This document shows positions 1-5,238 of a stretch of DNA of 5,577 bases, one piece after another (positions within the stretch are counted from its first letter, which is position 1; every line of letters begins with the position of its first letter). The translations under genes were made by a program, and so were the position numbers. This DNA comes from CAZTME01 sp964614795 (lineage in GTDB: Bacteria; Patescibacteriota; Microgenomatia; UBA1400; PJMF01), in contig CAZTME010000073.1 of the NCBI GenBank assembly GCA_964614795.1, positions 1 through 5,577 on the forward strand, read 5' to 3'. The notes beneath the pieces are model-generated. The model was not told the DNA's origin and made no database searches. It saw only the letters and a program-made list of their open reading frames with translations.

Positions 1-225
1 GCAACCGGCAAACTCTGCCAACATTTTTTTGGTACTTCGGAAGCATTTTACGAATTACGCTCTCATCATCACGCTCACTTGGTTTGTGAAAAATGCGGAA
101 ATATTCAAACCGCGAATTGCCCACTGCCAAAATTGAAAGATACCAATAATTTTCGTTCCGATCATCACCATCTTACTATTTTCGGCACATGTAATTATTG
201 CCAAAATTCGCATTTAGAGAAATAA
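1..225 (+). CDS. Fur-family metal-responsive regulator, C-terminal part (5' end outside window)
   Basis: The frame is open from base 1 and ends in TAA at 223-225, giving the last 74 residues. It shows the dimerisation and metal-binding half of a Fur/Zur/PerR-type repressor. The family signature is at visible residues 22-33 (HHHAHLVCEKCG), a His cluster followed by CxxC. A second His cluster, DHHH, lies at 54-57, and a second CxxC (C64, C67) near the C-terminus would complete the structural zinc site. The winged-helix DNA-binding half lies upstream of the window. Fur-family proteins repress metal uptake or stress genes when loaded with Fe, Zn or Mn; which metal applies here cannot be told from this fragment. 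The last codons contain one arm of an inverted repeat whose other arm covers the start codon of the next gene, 50 bp downstream. Confidence 0.9.
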   Translation, partial: ATGKLCQHFFGTSEAFYELRSHHHAHLVCEKCGNIQTANCPLPKLKDTNNFRSDHHHLTIFGTCNYCQNSHLEK

Positions 226-278
226 TTAATTTCTAATACCTCAACTGAAGACAAATTAGTATCTGCAATAATTACATG
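188..278. repeat. Perfect 14-bp inverted repeat spanning the Fur-like gene end and the HD gene start
   Basis: CATGTAATTATTGC at 188-201 is the exact reverse complement of GCAATAATTACATG at 265-278, with 63 bp between the arms. Each arm is itself nearly palindromic (GTAAT-T-ATTGC), resembling the AT-rich dyads bound by Fur/Zur/PerR regulators. The right arm contains the ATG (276-278) of the HD-domain gene. It could be a pair of operator sites, or an RNA stem that hides the start codon when the upstream gene is read through. Function is inference; the repeat itself is directly visible. Confidence 0.6.
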
Positions 279-1277
279 CACATTTTAAAAGACTCAACAG
301 GCTCAACACATGAGAGGGACTCTGAAGAGAAAAAAATTGAAATTGTCCAACTAAAAATCGAGCAAATATTAAAAGCACTAGCGAAATTATATGATAAGAA
401 AAAATTCCCTTATCATAATTATGAACATTTTGAAGCGGTAAAAAAAGCCTCACTTGTTTATATTGTTCACGTTAACCATTGTTTTTACAGAAACAGTGCC
501 GAGCAATCTTCTTCATCCAAAAAAATTGATTATAATAATCTAGATCCGTTAGCATTAGTTCAATCAATTAAGAAATACAATCGTGAGCATCAAACTAATT
601 TTAATATAGATGATCTTAAAATTGCTTTTCGATTATTCGCACTAGCTCATGATCTGGGCAATGATCCACAAATTTCTTACCATCTATATAATGAACAAAT
701 GGATAGCCATGACATTTTGAGCACAAAAAGACTTAGAAAAAATATTAATAAAAAAATAAAAAAAGCTTTACGAGGTAGAAATTTAGATGATGAATATTTG
801 CATTGGCAAGAAATGATTTCTGAGGGAAGGTCAAAACAAATATTTAAAATAATTGCTCAAAATCTGAATTTTTCGAGTGAATTAATTGATTTGGTCTGTT
901 ACTTGATTGATTGTTCTCATTTTGATCCCAGTGAAGATTTAAAAAATTGGGAAAAACCATTCTGGCTTATGGTGCAAATATGCGATCAGGTTGGAGGTAA
1001 TCTTTTTGTTACGCCCACAAGCAATCAATTTGATGCTGAAGGAAGACCTGGCAACTCCTCAAAATCCTTAGAAGATAACACACTTCACCTTGCTAAAGTT
1101 GGACTTTCTTTATTGAAAGAAATGATGATTGTGAATTATGACTATCGAAAAATCATGATTAACTTGGGTGATTTTCTCAATTTCATACCAAGACGAATTA
1201 AATCATTATTAACATTACCAAAAAAGAACTCTCTTGAGCGCATTTGGCAATTTAAAACTCCAGAGCCACCCATCTAA
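276..1277 (+). CDS. HD-domain metal-dependent phosphohydrolase (COG4339/PDE-like)
   Basis: 333 residues, soluble, with no signal peptide. The metal-ligand pattern of the HD superfamily is visible in order: YHNYEH at 46-51, HD at 125-126 (in ALAHDLGND), an LYNE segment at 137-140, SH at 214-215 and a late Asp237 in QICDQVGG. YHNxxH plus HD is shared by small predicted HD phosphohydrolases (COG4339 type) and class I cyclic-nucleotide phosphodiesterases, so hydrolysis of a nucleotide phosphoester is likely but the substrate is unknown. Residues 52-124 hold an unusually long insertion between the first His motif and HD. The ATG at 276 is the first plausible start after the upstream gene; I see no Shine-Dalgarno and no later in-frame start before the first motif. 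Lysine- and AAA-rich codon use looks stronger than in neighbours, perhaps from transfer. The 3' end overlaps the convergent glycosidase gene by 4 nt. Confidence 0.75.
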   Translation: MHILKDSTGSTHERDSEEKKIEIVQLKIEQILKALAKLYDKKKFPYHNYEHFEAVKKASLVYIVHVNHCFYRNSAEQSSSSKKIDYNNLDPLALVQSIKKYNREHQTNFNIDDLKIAFRLFALAHDLGNDPQISYHLYNEQMDSHDILSTKRLRKNINKKIKKALRGRNLDDEYLHWQEMISEGRSKQIFKIIAQNLNFSSELIDLVCYLIDCSHFDPSEDLKNWEKPFWLMVQICDQVGGNLFVTPTSNQFDAEGRPGNSSKSLEDNTLHLAKVGLSLLKEMMIVNYDYRKIMINLGDFLNFIPRRIKSLLTLPKKNSLERIWQFKTPEPPI

Positions 1278-2272
1278 TACTTTTCACTCATCGCACCCAA
1301 AACTCTGGATAATGCTTGATGATGAACGGTCGGCTTGCCATCTGCGCCAAGAAAAGAAAAACCAGCAAATGGACCGGGAGCACCTCTGAAAACAAAAGGC
1401 GTAACGGCCACGATGCGCTCGTCCTTCAGCCAAATATTTTCCAGCGCGTATTTATAATATTGATCAAGTTTGCGAGCTGTAGTTTTGTTATACTCCCAAC
1501 CCGTTTCGGTAATAAAAACAGGCATAGCCTCATATCCATGTTTTGCTAAAAATGCCAACTCATACTCAAACCCCCGCAAGGAATTTTTGCCACGATTGGT
1601 AGGGGGAGCGCTAAACGCGGGATTGGGATATGAGTGCGAGTTCCAGGCATCGGCGTATCTAAAAATTTCCGGATCAAACTCCAGCATTTGTTCCAGGTAA
1701 TTAAATGCCTCCAATGTTACTTTGCCATTTGGAGCGGCCAAATCCATGGCTGCGGGTAAAATAACAAAGTTTTGATCCAAAGCCTTTGCCCATTGACTGC
1801 TGAAGCGAAATATTTTGGCATAATCGGCCGGATCAATTTCATTTTCCCATTCTTTTGCATGATTCACCTCATTGAAAACAATGATATGTTTTTCCTGAGT
1901 TGGCCAATCCAATTTGTTGAGACTATTTAATTGCGTGACAACATCAAAATAACTTGGCTTGAGCCAAACACCATTGTGTGCTCTGGTAACCAACCGAACA
2001 ATTGGCACTACTTTTTCTTTTTTCGCCAAATCAAAGAAGTTCTGCCAATCTTTAGGCTTGCCCACGTCTTCAAGCGAGTAGGGAATAGTCACATAAACCC
2101 ATTTTTCTTCCTTGGGATCTTGAATGCGTAGTAAAGGTAAGGCTAAACTCAATTCTTCCGGATGAAGCAGGTGCATACCCATTTTGGCTGATCCTGCAGA
2201 AACCAAATGAAAATTTACTGTTAAAAAAAAGAAAAAAAGTGCGACTAATAAAGCTTTTATATATTTTTTCAA
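1274..2272 (-). CDS. Secreted glycoside hydrolase-like protein (clan A-type TIM barrel)
   Basis: 332 residues. A signal peptide is clear: MKKYIK, then a hydrophobic stretch (about 7-24) ending in VSA at 24-26, a plausible signal peptidase site. The mature part reads like a (beta/alpha)8 glycosidase. FNEVN at 133-137 supplies an Asn-Glu pair as the predicted acid/base (Glu135), WNSHSYP at 210-216 resembles the substrate-binding strand, and ITETGW at 254-259 supplies the predicted nucleophile (Glu256). Clan A retaining glycosidases (GH5, GH39 and relatives) have this NE...E arrangement; I cannot assign a family or substrate. The length suits a single catalytic domain. The start is TTG (2270-2272); it is required to keep the signal peptide, and the next in-frame Met lies after it (residue 31). 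The gene is divergent from the lysozyme-like gene, another exported protein, and convergent with the HD gene. Confidence 0.75.
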   Translation of the reverse strand: MKKYIKALLVALFFFFLTVNFHLVSAGSAKMGMHLLHPEELSLALPLLRIQDPKEEKWVYVTIPYSLEDVGKPKDWQNFFDLAKKEKVVPIVRLVTRAHNGVWLKPSYFDVVTQLNSLNKLDWPTQEKHIIVFNEVNHAKEWENEIDPADYAKIFRFSSQWAKALDQNFVILPAAMDLAAPNGKVTLEAFNYLEQMLEFDPEIFRYADAWNSHSYPNPAFSAPPTNRGKNSLRGFEYELAFLAKHGYEAMPVFITETGWEYNKTTARKLDQYYKYALENIWLKDERIVAVTPFVFRGAPGPFAGFSFLGADGKPTVHHQALSRVLGAMSEKY

Positions 2273-2280
2273 GGTGGCAC

Positions 2281-2289
2281 ATTATAGCA
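2281..2289 (-). promoter_or_regulatory. Extended -10 promoter of the glycosidase gene
   Basis: Read on the minus strand the sequence is TGCTATAAT, a perfect TATAAT preceded by TGn, the extended -10 configuration that tolerates a poor -35. No good -35 hexamer is found 16-18 bp upstream. Only 8 nt separate the -10 from the TTG start at 2272, so transcription would begin at or within a few bases of the start codon, giving a leaderless or nearly leaderless mRNA. Confidence 0.6.
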
Positions 2290-2310
2290 CTTTTCACCCT
2301 AAAAATCTAT

Positions 2311-2340
2311 TTGCTCTTTGCTTAGGAAGTTTGTTATACT
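2311..2340 (+). promoter_or_regulatory. Extended -10 promoter of the lysozyme-like gene
   Basis: TATACT at 2335-2340 is preceded by TGT (2332-2334), making an extended -10. TTGCTC at 2311-2316 is a possible weak -35 with an 18-bp spacer. Nine bases separate the -10 from the ATG at 2350, so the transcript would be nearly leaderless. The -10 lies in a small dyad, TATAC-TG-GTATA (2335-2346), which could be a repressor site or chance. It faces away from the minus-strand promoter at 2281-2289. Confidence 0.55.
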
Positions 2341-2349
2341 GGTATACAG

Positions 2350-3036
2350 ATGAAAATTTTTTTCGCGACTTTTGCGTGGATGTTCTTGGCCCTTGGTTTT
2401 GTCTTTTCTCTAGCCGGCTCAATTCTATTTGGTCAAAATTTAGCATTTCCTATTAGTTTAAATTCTGTTTATGGCAGTGATTCTTCAATCGAAAACATTA
2501 ATCAAGGTGCTGTTCTTTCCGCCGAAACAGAAATTTTAGTCAATGAATTGCTAATGAATGGTCATGATGCAAGGCCACTTCTGGTTAGTAATTTTTTAGA
2601 AAGACACAACTCACCTCTCACTCCTTACGACGAATATGGCTATTTTTTTGTTGATCTGGCAGATAGAAACGGTATTGATTTTCGTCTACTTCCGGCTATT
2701 GCCATGCAAGAAAGCAATTTGTGCAAAGCTATTCCTCCTGATAGTTTTAATTGTTTGGGTTTGGGTGTACACGAACGTGGCACTTGGCATTTTGATTCCT
2801 ACCGAGATAATTTTGAAGCGGCAGCCAAGATTCTAAAAAAGAACTATATTGATCAAGGTTTAACCACTCCGGAACAAATTATGCGTAAATACACTCCCAA
2901 ATCCAACGGCAGTTGGGCCAATAGCGTTAACCAATGGATGGCGGAAATGCGATACAATGATCGAAAATTGGGACGAGAGTTGAAGAAAGATACTTCGGTG
3001 TTAGAGTTTGCCACACCCACCAATGAAAGCGAGTAA
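2350..3036 (+). CDS. Membrane-anchored lysozyme/glucosaminidase-fold protein
   Basis: 228 residues. The N-terminus carries one hydrophobic segment (about 5-28), an uncleaved anchor or signal peptide, so the rest lies outside the membrane. The domain at about 92-202 resembles the lysozyme-like/endo-beta-N-acetylglucosaminidase group (GH73-like and SLT-like proteins). FRLLPAIAMQESN at 111-123 has the glutamate expected in the catalytic position (Glu121), and a conserved-looking later block, YTPKSNGSWANSVNQWM, spans 181-197. Cys125 and Cys135 flank IPPDSFN and could form a disulfide outside the cell. This family typically cleaves or remodels peptidoglycan, but the catalytic role here is inferred from the fold signature only. 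The ATG at 2350 sits 9 nt from a -10 box, with no Shine-Dalgarno. No terminator hairpin with a T tract follows the stop; the palindromic element at 3101 begins 64 bp later and could fold in the transcript tail. Confidence 0.75.
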   Translation: MKIFFATFAWMFLALGFVFSLAGSILFGQNLAFPISLNSVYGSDSSIENINQGAVLSAETEILVNELLMNGHDARPLLVSNFLERHNSPLTPYDEYGYFFVDLADRNGIDFRLLPAIAMQESNLCKAIPPDSFNCLGLGVHERGTWHFDSYRDNFEAAAKILKKNYIDQGLTTPEQIMRKYTPKSNGSWANSVNQWMAEMRYNDRKLGRELKKDTSVLEFATPTNESE

Positions 3037-3100
3037 TTCGCCTTTCCCAGATTAAACTTTCTTCTTTTAAGGTGAAATATTTTGCTTACTTTCTTTCACT

Positions 3101-3265
3101 AGACTTGTCGCACAATAAGAAGATGAATTAATTTGATATAGATTTTGGAACATTTTCAAGGCGCTTGCGACTGATAGTAGCTAAAGCTACTTGAAGGAGC
3201 AAGCAACATATGAAAATGACCAAAAGATGAGCAAATGAATCGTGTTGTTATTGTGCGACAAGTCT
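3101..3265. mobile_element. MITE-like palindromic element, 165 bp, perfect 18-bp terminal inverted repeats
   Basis: AGACTTGTCGCACAATAA at 3101-3118 is the exact reverse complement of 3248-3265. ACT directly precedes the left end (3098-3100) and follows the right end (3266-3268), a possible 3-bp target duplication; the direct repeat can also be read as ACTAG (3098-3102 and 3266-3270). The interior continues the symmetry around position 3183-3184: TTTTGG (3143-3148) with CCAAAA (3220-3225), CATTTTCA (3151-3158) with TGAAAATG (3211-3218), GCTTGC (3163-3168) with GCAAGC (3199-3204), and GTAGCT-AA-AGCTAC (3177-3190). The whole unit is therefore one long imperfect hairpin with no coding capacity. 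The structure fits a non-autonomous element moved by a transposase elsewhere; the parent family is not recognisable. A structured regulatory hairpin that never moved is the alternative. Confidence 0.7.
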
Positions 3266-3270
3266 ACTAG

Positions 3271-3300
3271 TTGACATATTTAGCATACCTGTGATATACT
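3271..3300 (+). promoter_or_regulatory. Near-consensus promoter for a short terminated RNA
   Basis: TTGACA at 3271-3276 matches the sigma-70 -35 consensus exactly. After an 18-bp spacer comes TATACT at 3295-3300, preceded by TGA (3292-3294), so the -10 is also extended. Transcription should start near 3307. This is the strongest promoter in the window. Its -35 begins directly after the ACTAG repeat that borders the palindromic element. Confidence 0.75.
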
Positions 3301-3306
3301 AATAAT

Positions 3307-3382
3307 ATCTCAGAAGGTTGAAGCCTCACCGGATGACACGTTCTGAGCCAAAAGAGTCCCACTTAGAAAGTGGGATTTTTTT
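3307..3382 (+). ncRNA. Unidentified structured small RNA, about 75 nt
   Basis: The unit is bounded by the strong promoter at 3271-3300 and an intrinsic terminator ending at 3382; the 5' end is estimated from promoter spacing. A perfect 7-bp stem pairs CTCAGAA (3309-3315) with TTCTGAG (3341-3347). Inside it a small hairpin GGT-TGAA-GCC (3316-3325) and a TCACCGGATGACACG segment remain, then an A-rich linker (CCAAAAGAG, 3348-3356) leads to the terminator stem. I do not recognise a known riboswitch, SRP RNA, 6S or T-box. No plus-strand gene follows closely (the next starts at 3752, beyond an antisense tRNA), so a free-standing small RNA is more likely than a leader. Function is unknown. Confidence 0.55.
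3357..3382 (+). terminator. Intrinsic terminator of the small RNA
   Basis: TCCCACTT (3357-3364) pairs perfectly with AAGTGGGA (3368-3375) around an AGA loop and is followed directly by seven T residues (3376-3382). On the minus strand the same hairpin is followed by CTCTTTT, so it may also stop transcription from the small membrane protein gene that ends at 3402. Confidence 0.9.
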
Positions 3383-3401
3383 ATAGAAAAATCAACGCCG
3401 G

Positions 3402-3592
3402 TTACATTTGCCTATAACCAACATAGGTGAAGAGAGAACCTGACGCGAACATAACACCTGCTGACAGCCAAGCATTATCATCCGAGCCACTCGCCCACAT
3501 ATACATCCCAAACGTTCCAGCTAGTAGCAAAAAGATGCCAATTGCGAGTAAAAATTTTCCTGTGCTTTTTTTGATAGTTGATGCATGGACAT
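3402..3592 (-). CDS. Small two-helix membrane protein, frame interrupted at an A7 run
   Basis: In one minus-strand frame ending in TAA (3402-3404) the translation is strongly protein-like, with two hydrophobic segments (KFLLAIGIFLLLAGTFGMYM and, after WASGSDDNA, WLSAGVMFASGSLFTYVGY) and a polar tail. That frame has no start codon upstream of the first helix. A second frame provides ATG at 3590-3592 (MSMHQLSKK) and meets it at a run of seven A residues (plus-strand T3566-3572). Adding one A, or a -1 slip on A-AAA-AAA, joins the two into a 63-residue protein: a short basic N-terminus, helix 1 at about 14-33 and helix 2 at about 41-60. It could be a gene broken by a homopolymer indel or assembly error, or one expressed by slippage. 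It lies just downstream of the tRNA-Leu on the same strand. I recognise no family, and see no Shine-Dalgarno. Confidence 0.5.
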
Positions 3593-3636
3593 GTAAAAAT
3601 TAATCGATGTCTTATTACTTGATTTGTGTAAAGTTG

Positions 3637-3718
3637 TGCCGAAGAGAGGACTCGAACCTCCAAGGGTTGCCCCACACGGTTCTAAGCCGTGCGCGTCTAC
3701 CAATTTCGCCACTTCGGC
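3637..3718 (-). tRNA. trnL(uag): tRNA-Leu (anticodon UAG)
   Basis: An 82-nt minus-strand cloverleaf. The acceptor stem GCCGAAG/CTTCGGC (3712-3718 with 3638-3644) is perfect and the discriminator is A (3637). The anticodon stem CACGG/CCGTG encloses the loop CTTAGAA, with anticodon TAG at 3682-3684, reading CUN leucine codons. The long variable arm with a GGG-CAA-CCC hairpin is typical of class II leucine tRNA. The T arm is GGAGG-TTCGAGT-CCTCT. The 3' CCA is not encoded and must be added by a nucleotidyltransferase. A small membrane protein frame follows 44 nt downstream on the same strand. Confidence 0.96.
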
Positions 3719-3735
3719 AACTTGAATTGGTAGGG

Positions 3736-3741
3736 TATATT
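3736..3741 (+). promoter_or_regulatory. Candidate -10 box of the metallopeptidase-holA operon
   Basis: TATATT at 3736-3741 lies 10 nt before the ATG at 3752, the same spacing range seen for two other genes here, suggesting a leaderless mRNA. A -35 17 bp upstream would be TTCGGC at 3713-3718, inside the 5' end of the antisense tRNA; it is weak. The box overlaps the minus-strand tRNA promoter -10 at 3739-3744. Confidence 0.4.
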
Positions 3742-3766
3742 GTACAGGCCAATGACAAACTGTGAA
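3739..3766 (-). promoter_or_regulatory. Promoter of the tRNA-Leu gene
   Basis: On the minus strand TTCACA (3761-3766; one mismatch to TTGACA) is followed after 16 bp by TACAAT (3739-3744; one mismatch to TATAAT). Transcription would start near 3732, leaving a short leader before the mature tRNA end at 3718. The -35 lies within the coding start of the divergent metallopeptidase gene, and the -10 overlaps that gene's own -10. Confidence 0.5.
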
Positions 3767-4459
3767 GAAGTAGTGATGTGGAACGATGATGAAGTCTGCA
3801 TCAAACGCTCAAAAAAAGCTACAAGAATTTCCCTGCGAGTAATCGATCGCTCCTCCTTGCAAATTACCGCTCCACCAAGAGCCAAAAAAGAAGATTTTAT
3901 TCTTTTACTCAAACAAAATGAGCAATGGATTGCCTTGCAAAAAGCAAAGTTTTTTCAGCAAAAACTCATGCCTAGTGAAGGAGTACTACTTTTCGGAAGA
4001 TGGTATGAATGCATTATTATTTCCGATAGTGAAAAAAAAGCCGGCTGCTATCTTCAAAACAATCAATTTTTTATCAACACAATAAGCCCCGTTTCCCAAG
4101 CACAAAAAGAGAGTGAGCAATTATTTGTGCGGTTTTTGAAAATAACTGCGGGCGCATACTTGCCACCCAGACTTGAGCATTGGTCAAATATTATGCAAAC
4201 CACCTATAAAAAAATTACTCTACGTGAACAAGTTTCAAGATGGGGAAGTTGTTCTTCTTCTGGAACTATCGCTTTGAATTGGCGCTTAATTCACGCCCCG
4301 ACAGCGGTGATAGACTATGTCATAATTCATGAGTTGGCTCACACTCAACAAATGAACCACTCACCAGCTTTTTGGGCGATTGTTGAAAAATTTGATCCGG
4401 CTCATCGCTCACATCGTGGTTGGTTAAAGAGAGAGGGAAAGCACTTAATTCATGCCTAA
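3752..4459 (+). CDS. YgjP/DUF45-type zinc metallopeptidase
   Basis: 235 residues from the ATG at 3752, cytosolic, with no signal peptide. The C-terminal half carries the full family signature: RWGSCSSSGTIALNWRLI from residue 163 (WGSC at 164-167), then YVIIHELAHTQQMNHSPAFW with HELAH at 193-197 as the zinc-binding and catalytic motif (Glu194), and His203 as a probable third ligand. The HRGWLKREGKHL tail also fits. The family (PF01863, related to SprT/WSS1-like peptidases) is widespread; its physiological substrate is not established, though relatives act on DNA-protein crosslinks. An in-frame TTG at 3740 would lengthen the protein by four residues but lies within the predicted -10 box, so ATG is preferred. 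The stop overlaps the start of holA by 8 nt, implying co-transcription and translational coupling. Confidence 0.88.
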   Translation: MTNCEEVVMWNDDEVCIKRSKKATRISLRVIDRSSLQITAPPRAKKEDFILLLKQNEQWIALQKAKFFQQKLMPSEGVLLFGRWYECIIISDSEKKAGCYLQNNQFFINTISPVSQAQKESEQLFVRFLKITAGAYLPPRLEHWSNIMQTTYKKITLREQVSRWGSCSSSGTIALNWRLIHAPTAVIDYVIIHELAHTQQMNHSPAFWAIVEKFDPAHRSHRGWLKREGKHLIHA

Positions 4460-5147
4460 TACTAAGTTCATTATTCTTCATGGAGAAAATATTGTTAAAT
4501 CTCGTGAGGAATTGAATCAAACAATTACTCAAGCCAAGCAAAATAATACGCAAGTTGTTCGTTTGGAAGGTTATAAACTTACTCCTGCTCAACTGGAATT
4601 GGCTCTTCATGCTCAATCACTTTTTACCCCCAATCAATTAGTTGTGATCGAGAAAATTTGGTCTCACAAATCACTTGCTATAAAAAAGCAGTTGTTAAAC
4701 ATGGTTGTCAATTCTCCCAACGACTGTCTTTTGTGGCATCATACTTCCTTAACATCTTCTCAGTTAAAATTATTTCCAAAAAATCAGTCAATTATCAAAG
4801 AATTCAAACCAACCAAATATGCTTTTCTATTAACCGAGTTGTGGGGTACAACCGCACCCAATAAATTATTAACTTTACTTAAAGAAAGCATCACCCAAGA
4901 TTCTGCCGAATTTGTCTTAATCATGATAATCAATCAGATCAGAAATTTATTTTTACTTTCTCATGGGGAAGTACCAAAAACTCATCCTTATGTTTTAACA
5001 AAAATGCAATCTCAACTCAAAAAAATTCCAGCCGAAAAAATTACCAACTGGCATGCTCAACTTGTCTCCTACGATCGAGCTCTCAAAACCAGCACTTCAA
5101 CACTAAATATTGAACAATTTTTAACCCTATTGATTGTGAAAAACTAA
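4452..5147 (+). CDS. holA: DNA polymerase III delta subunit-like protein (clamp loader)
   Basis: 231 residues, against about 330-340 for the usual bacterial delta, so this is a short version of the kind common in reduced CPR genomes. The N-terminus FIILHGENIVKSREEL matches the opening strand and helix of the delta AAA+-like domain, where the Walker motif is naturally degenerate. LTPAQLELALHAQSLFTPNQLVVIEKIW (about 42-70) matches the family pattern of 'LF..kLVvie'. The C-terminal helical part includes AEFVLIMIINQIRNLFLL and the closing pattern YDRALKTSTSTLNIEQFLTLLI, as in the collar domain. Delta opens the beta sliding clamp during replication. The ATG overlaps the upstream metallopeptidase stop by 8 nt; a GAGAGGG tract (4431-4437) lies 14 nt upstream, rather far for a Shine-Dalgarno. 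No terminator hairpin follows the stop. Confidence 0.75.
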   Translation: MPNTKFIILHGENIVKSREELNQTITQAKQNNTQVVRLEGYKLTPAQLELALHAQSLFTPNQLVVIEKIWSHKSLAIKKQLLNMVVNSPNDCLLWHHTSLTSSQLKLFPKNQSIIKEFKPTKYAFLLTELWGTTAPNKLLTLLKESITQDSAEFVLIMIINQIRNLFLLSHGEVPKTHPYVLTKMQSQLKKIPAEKITNWHAQLVSYDRALKTSTSTLNIEQFLTLLIVKN

Positions 5148-5193
5148 GAAAATCTTTGACGAAGATGAGGAGAGTCTATTGAGTTTGCGAAGG

Positions 5194-5202
5194 TGATATA
5201 TT
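5194..5202 (+). promoter_or_regulatory. Candidate extended -10 promoter upstream of the phosphomannomutase gene
   Basis: TGATATATT (TGn plus TATATT at 5197-5202) fits an extended -10. No good -35 is seen at standard spacing. A start near 5209 would give a leader of about 114 nt before the ATG at 5323, unlike the leaderless genes elsewhere in the window. A second weak possibility is TAAAAT at 5292-5297, close to the gene. Confidence 0.35.
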
Positions 5203-5238
5203 ATAAATTAACTTGTTGCGTAAAATACTTATCGTAAT

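Noticed and set aside
2070..2297. Minus-strand frame starting at an ATG inside the -10 box (ATG within TATAATG)
   Set aside because: It is out of frame with the signal peptide and glycosidase sequence and its ATG would lie inside the promoter, upstream of the transcription start.
3330..3337. CCGGATGA in the small RNA resembles the hammerhead ribozyme core CUGANGA
   Set aside because: One core base differs, no properly placed GAAA and flanking three-stem arrangement can be drawn, and a 7-bp enclosing stem accounts for the region better.
3333..3386. A 17-codon plus-strand frame starting at ATG 3333 inside the small RNA
   Set aside because: It has no Shine-Dalgarno at normal spacing and would have to be read through the terminator hairpin and T tract, so it is unlikely to be a real leader peptide.
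3740..3751. TTG at 3740 as the start of the metallopeptidase
   Set aside because: It overlaps the predicted -10 box and adds only four residues; ATG 3752 is better placed.
3478..3912. Minus-strand open frames across the tRNA and the start of the metallopeptidase gene
   Set aside because: They run through the tRNA or antisense to a well-supported gene and show no protein-like composition; only the 3402-3592 membrane frame was kept.
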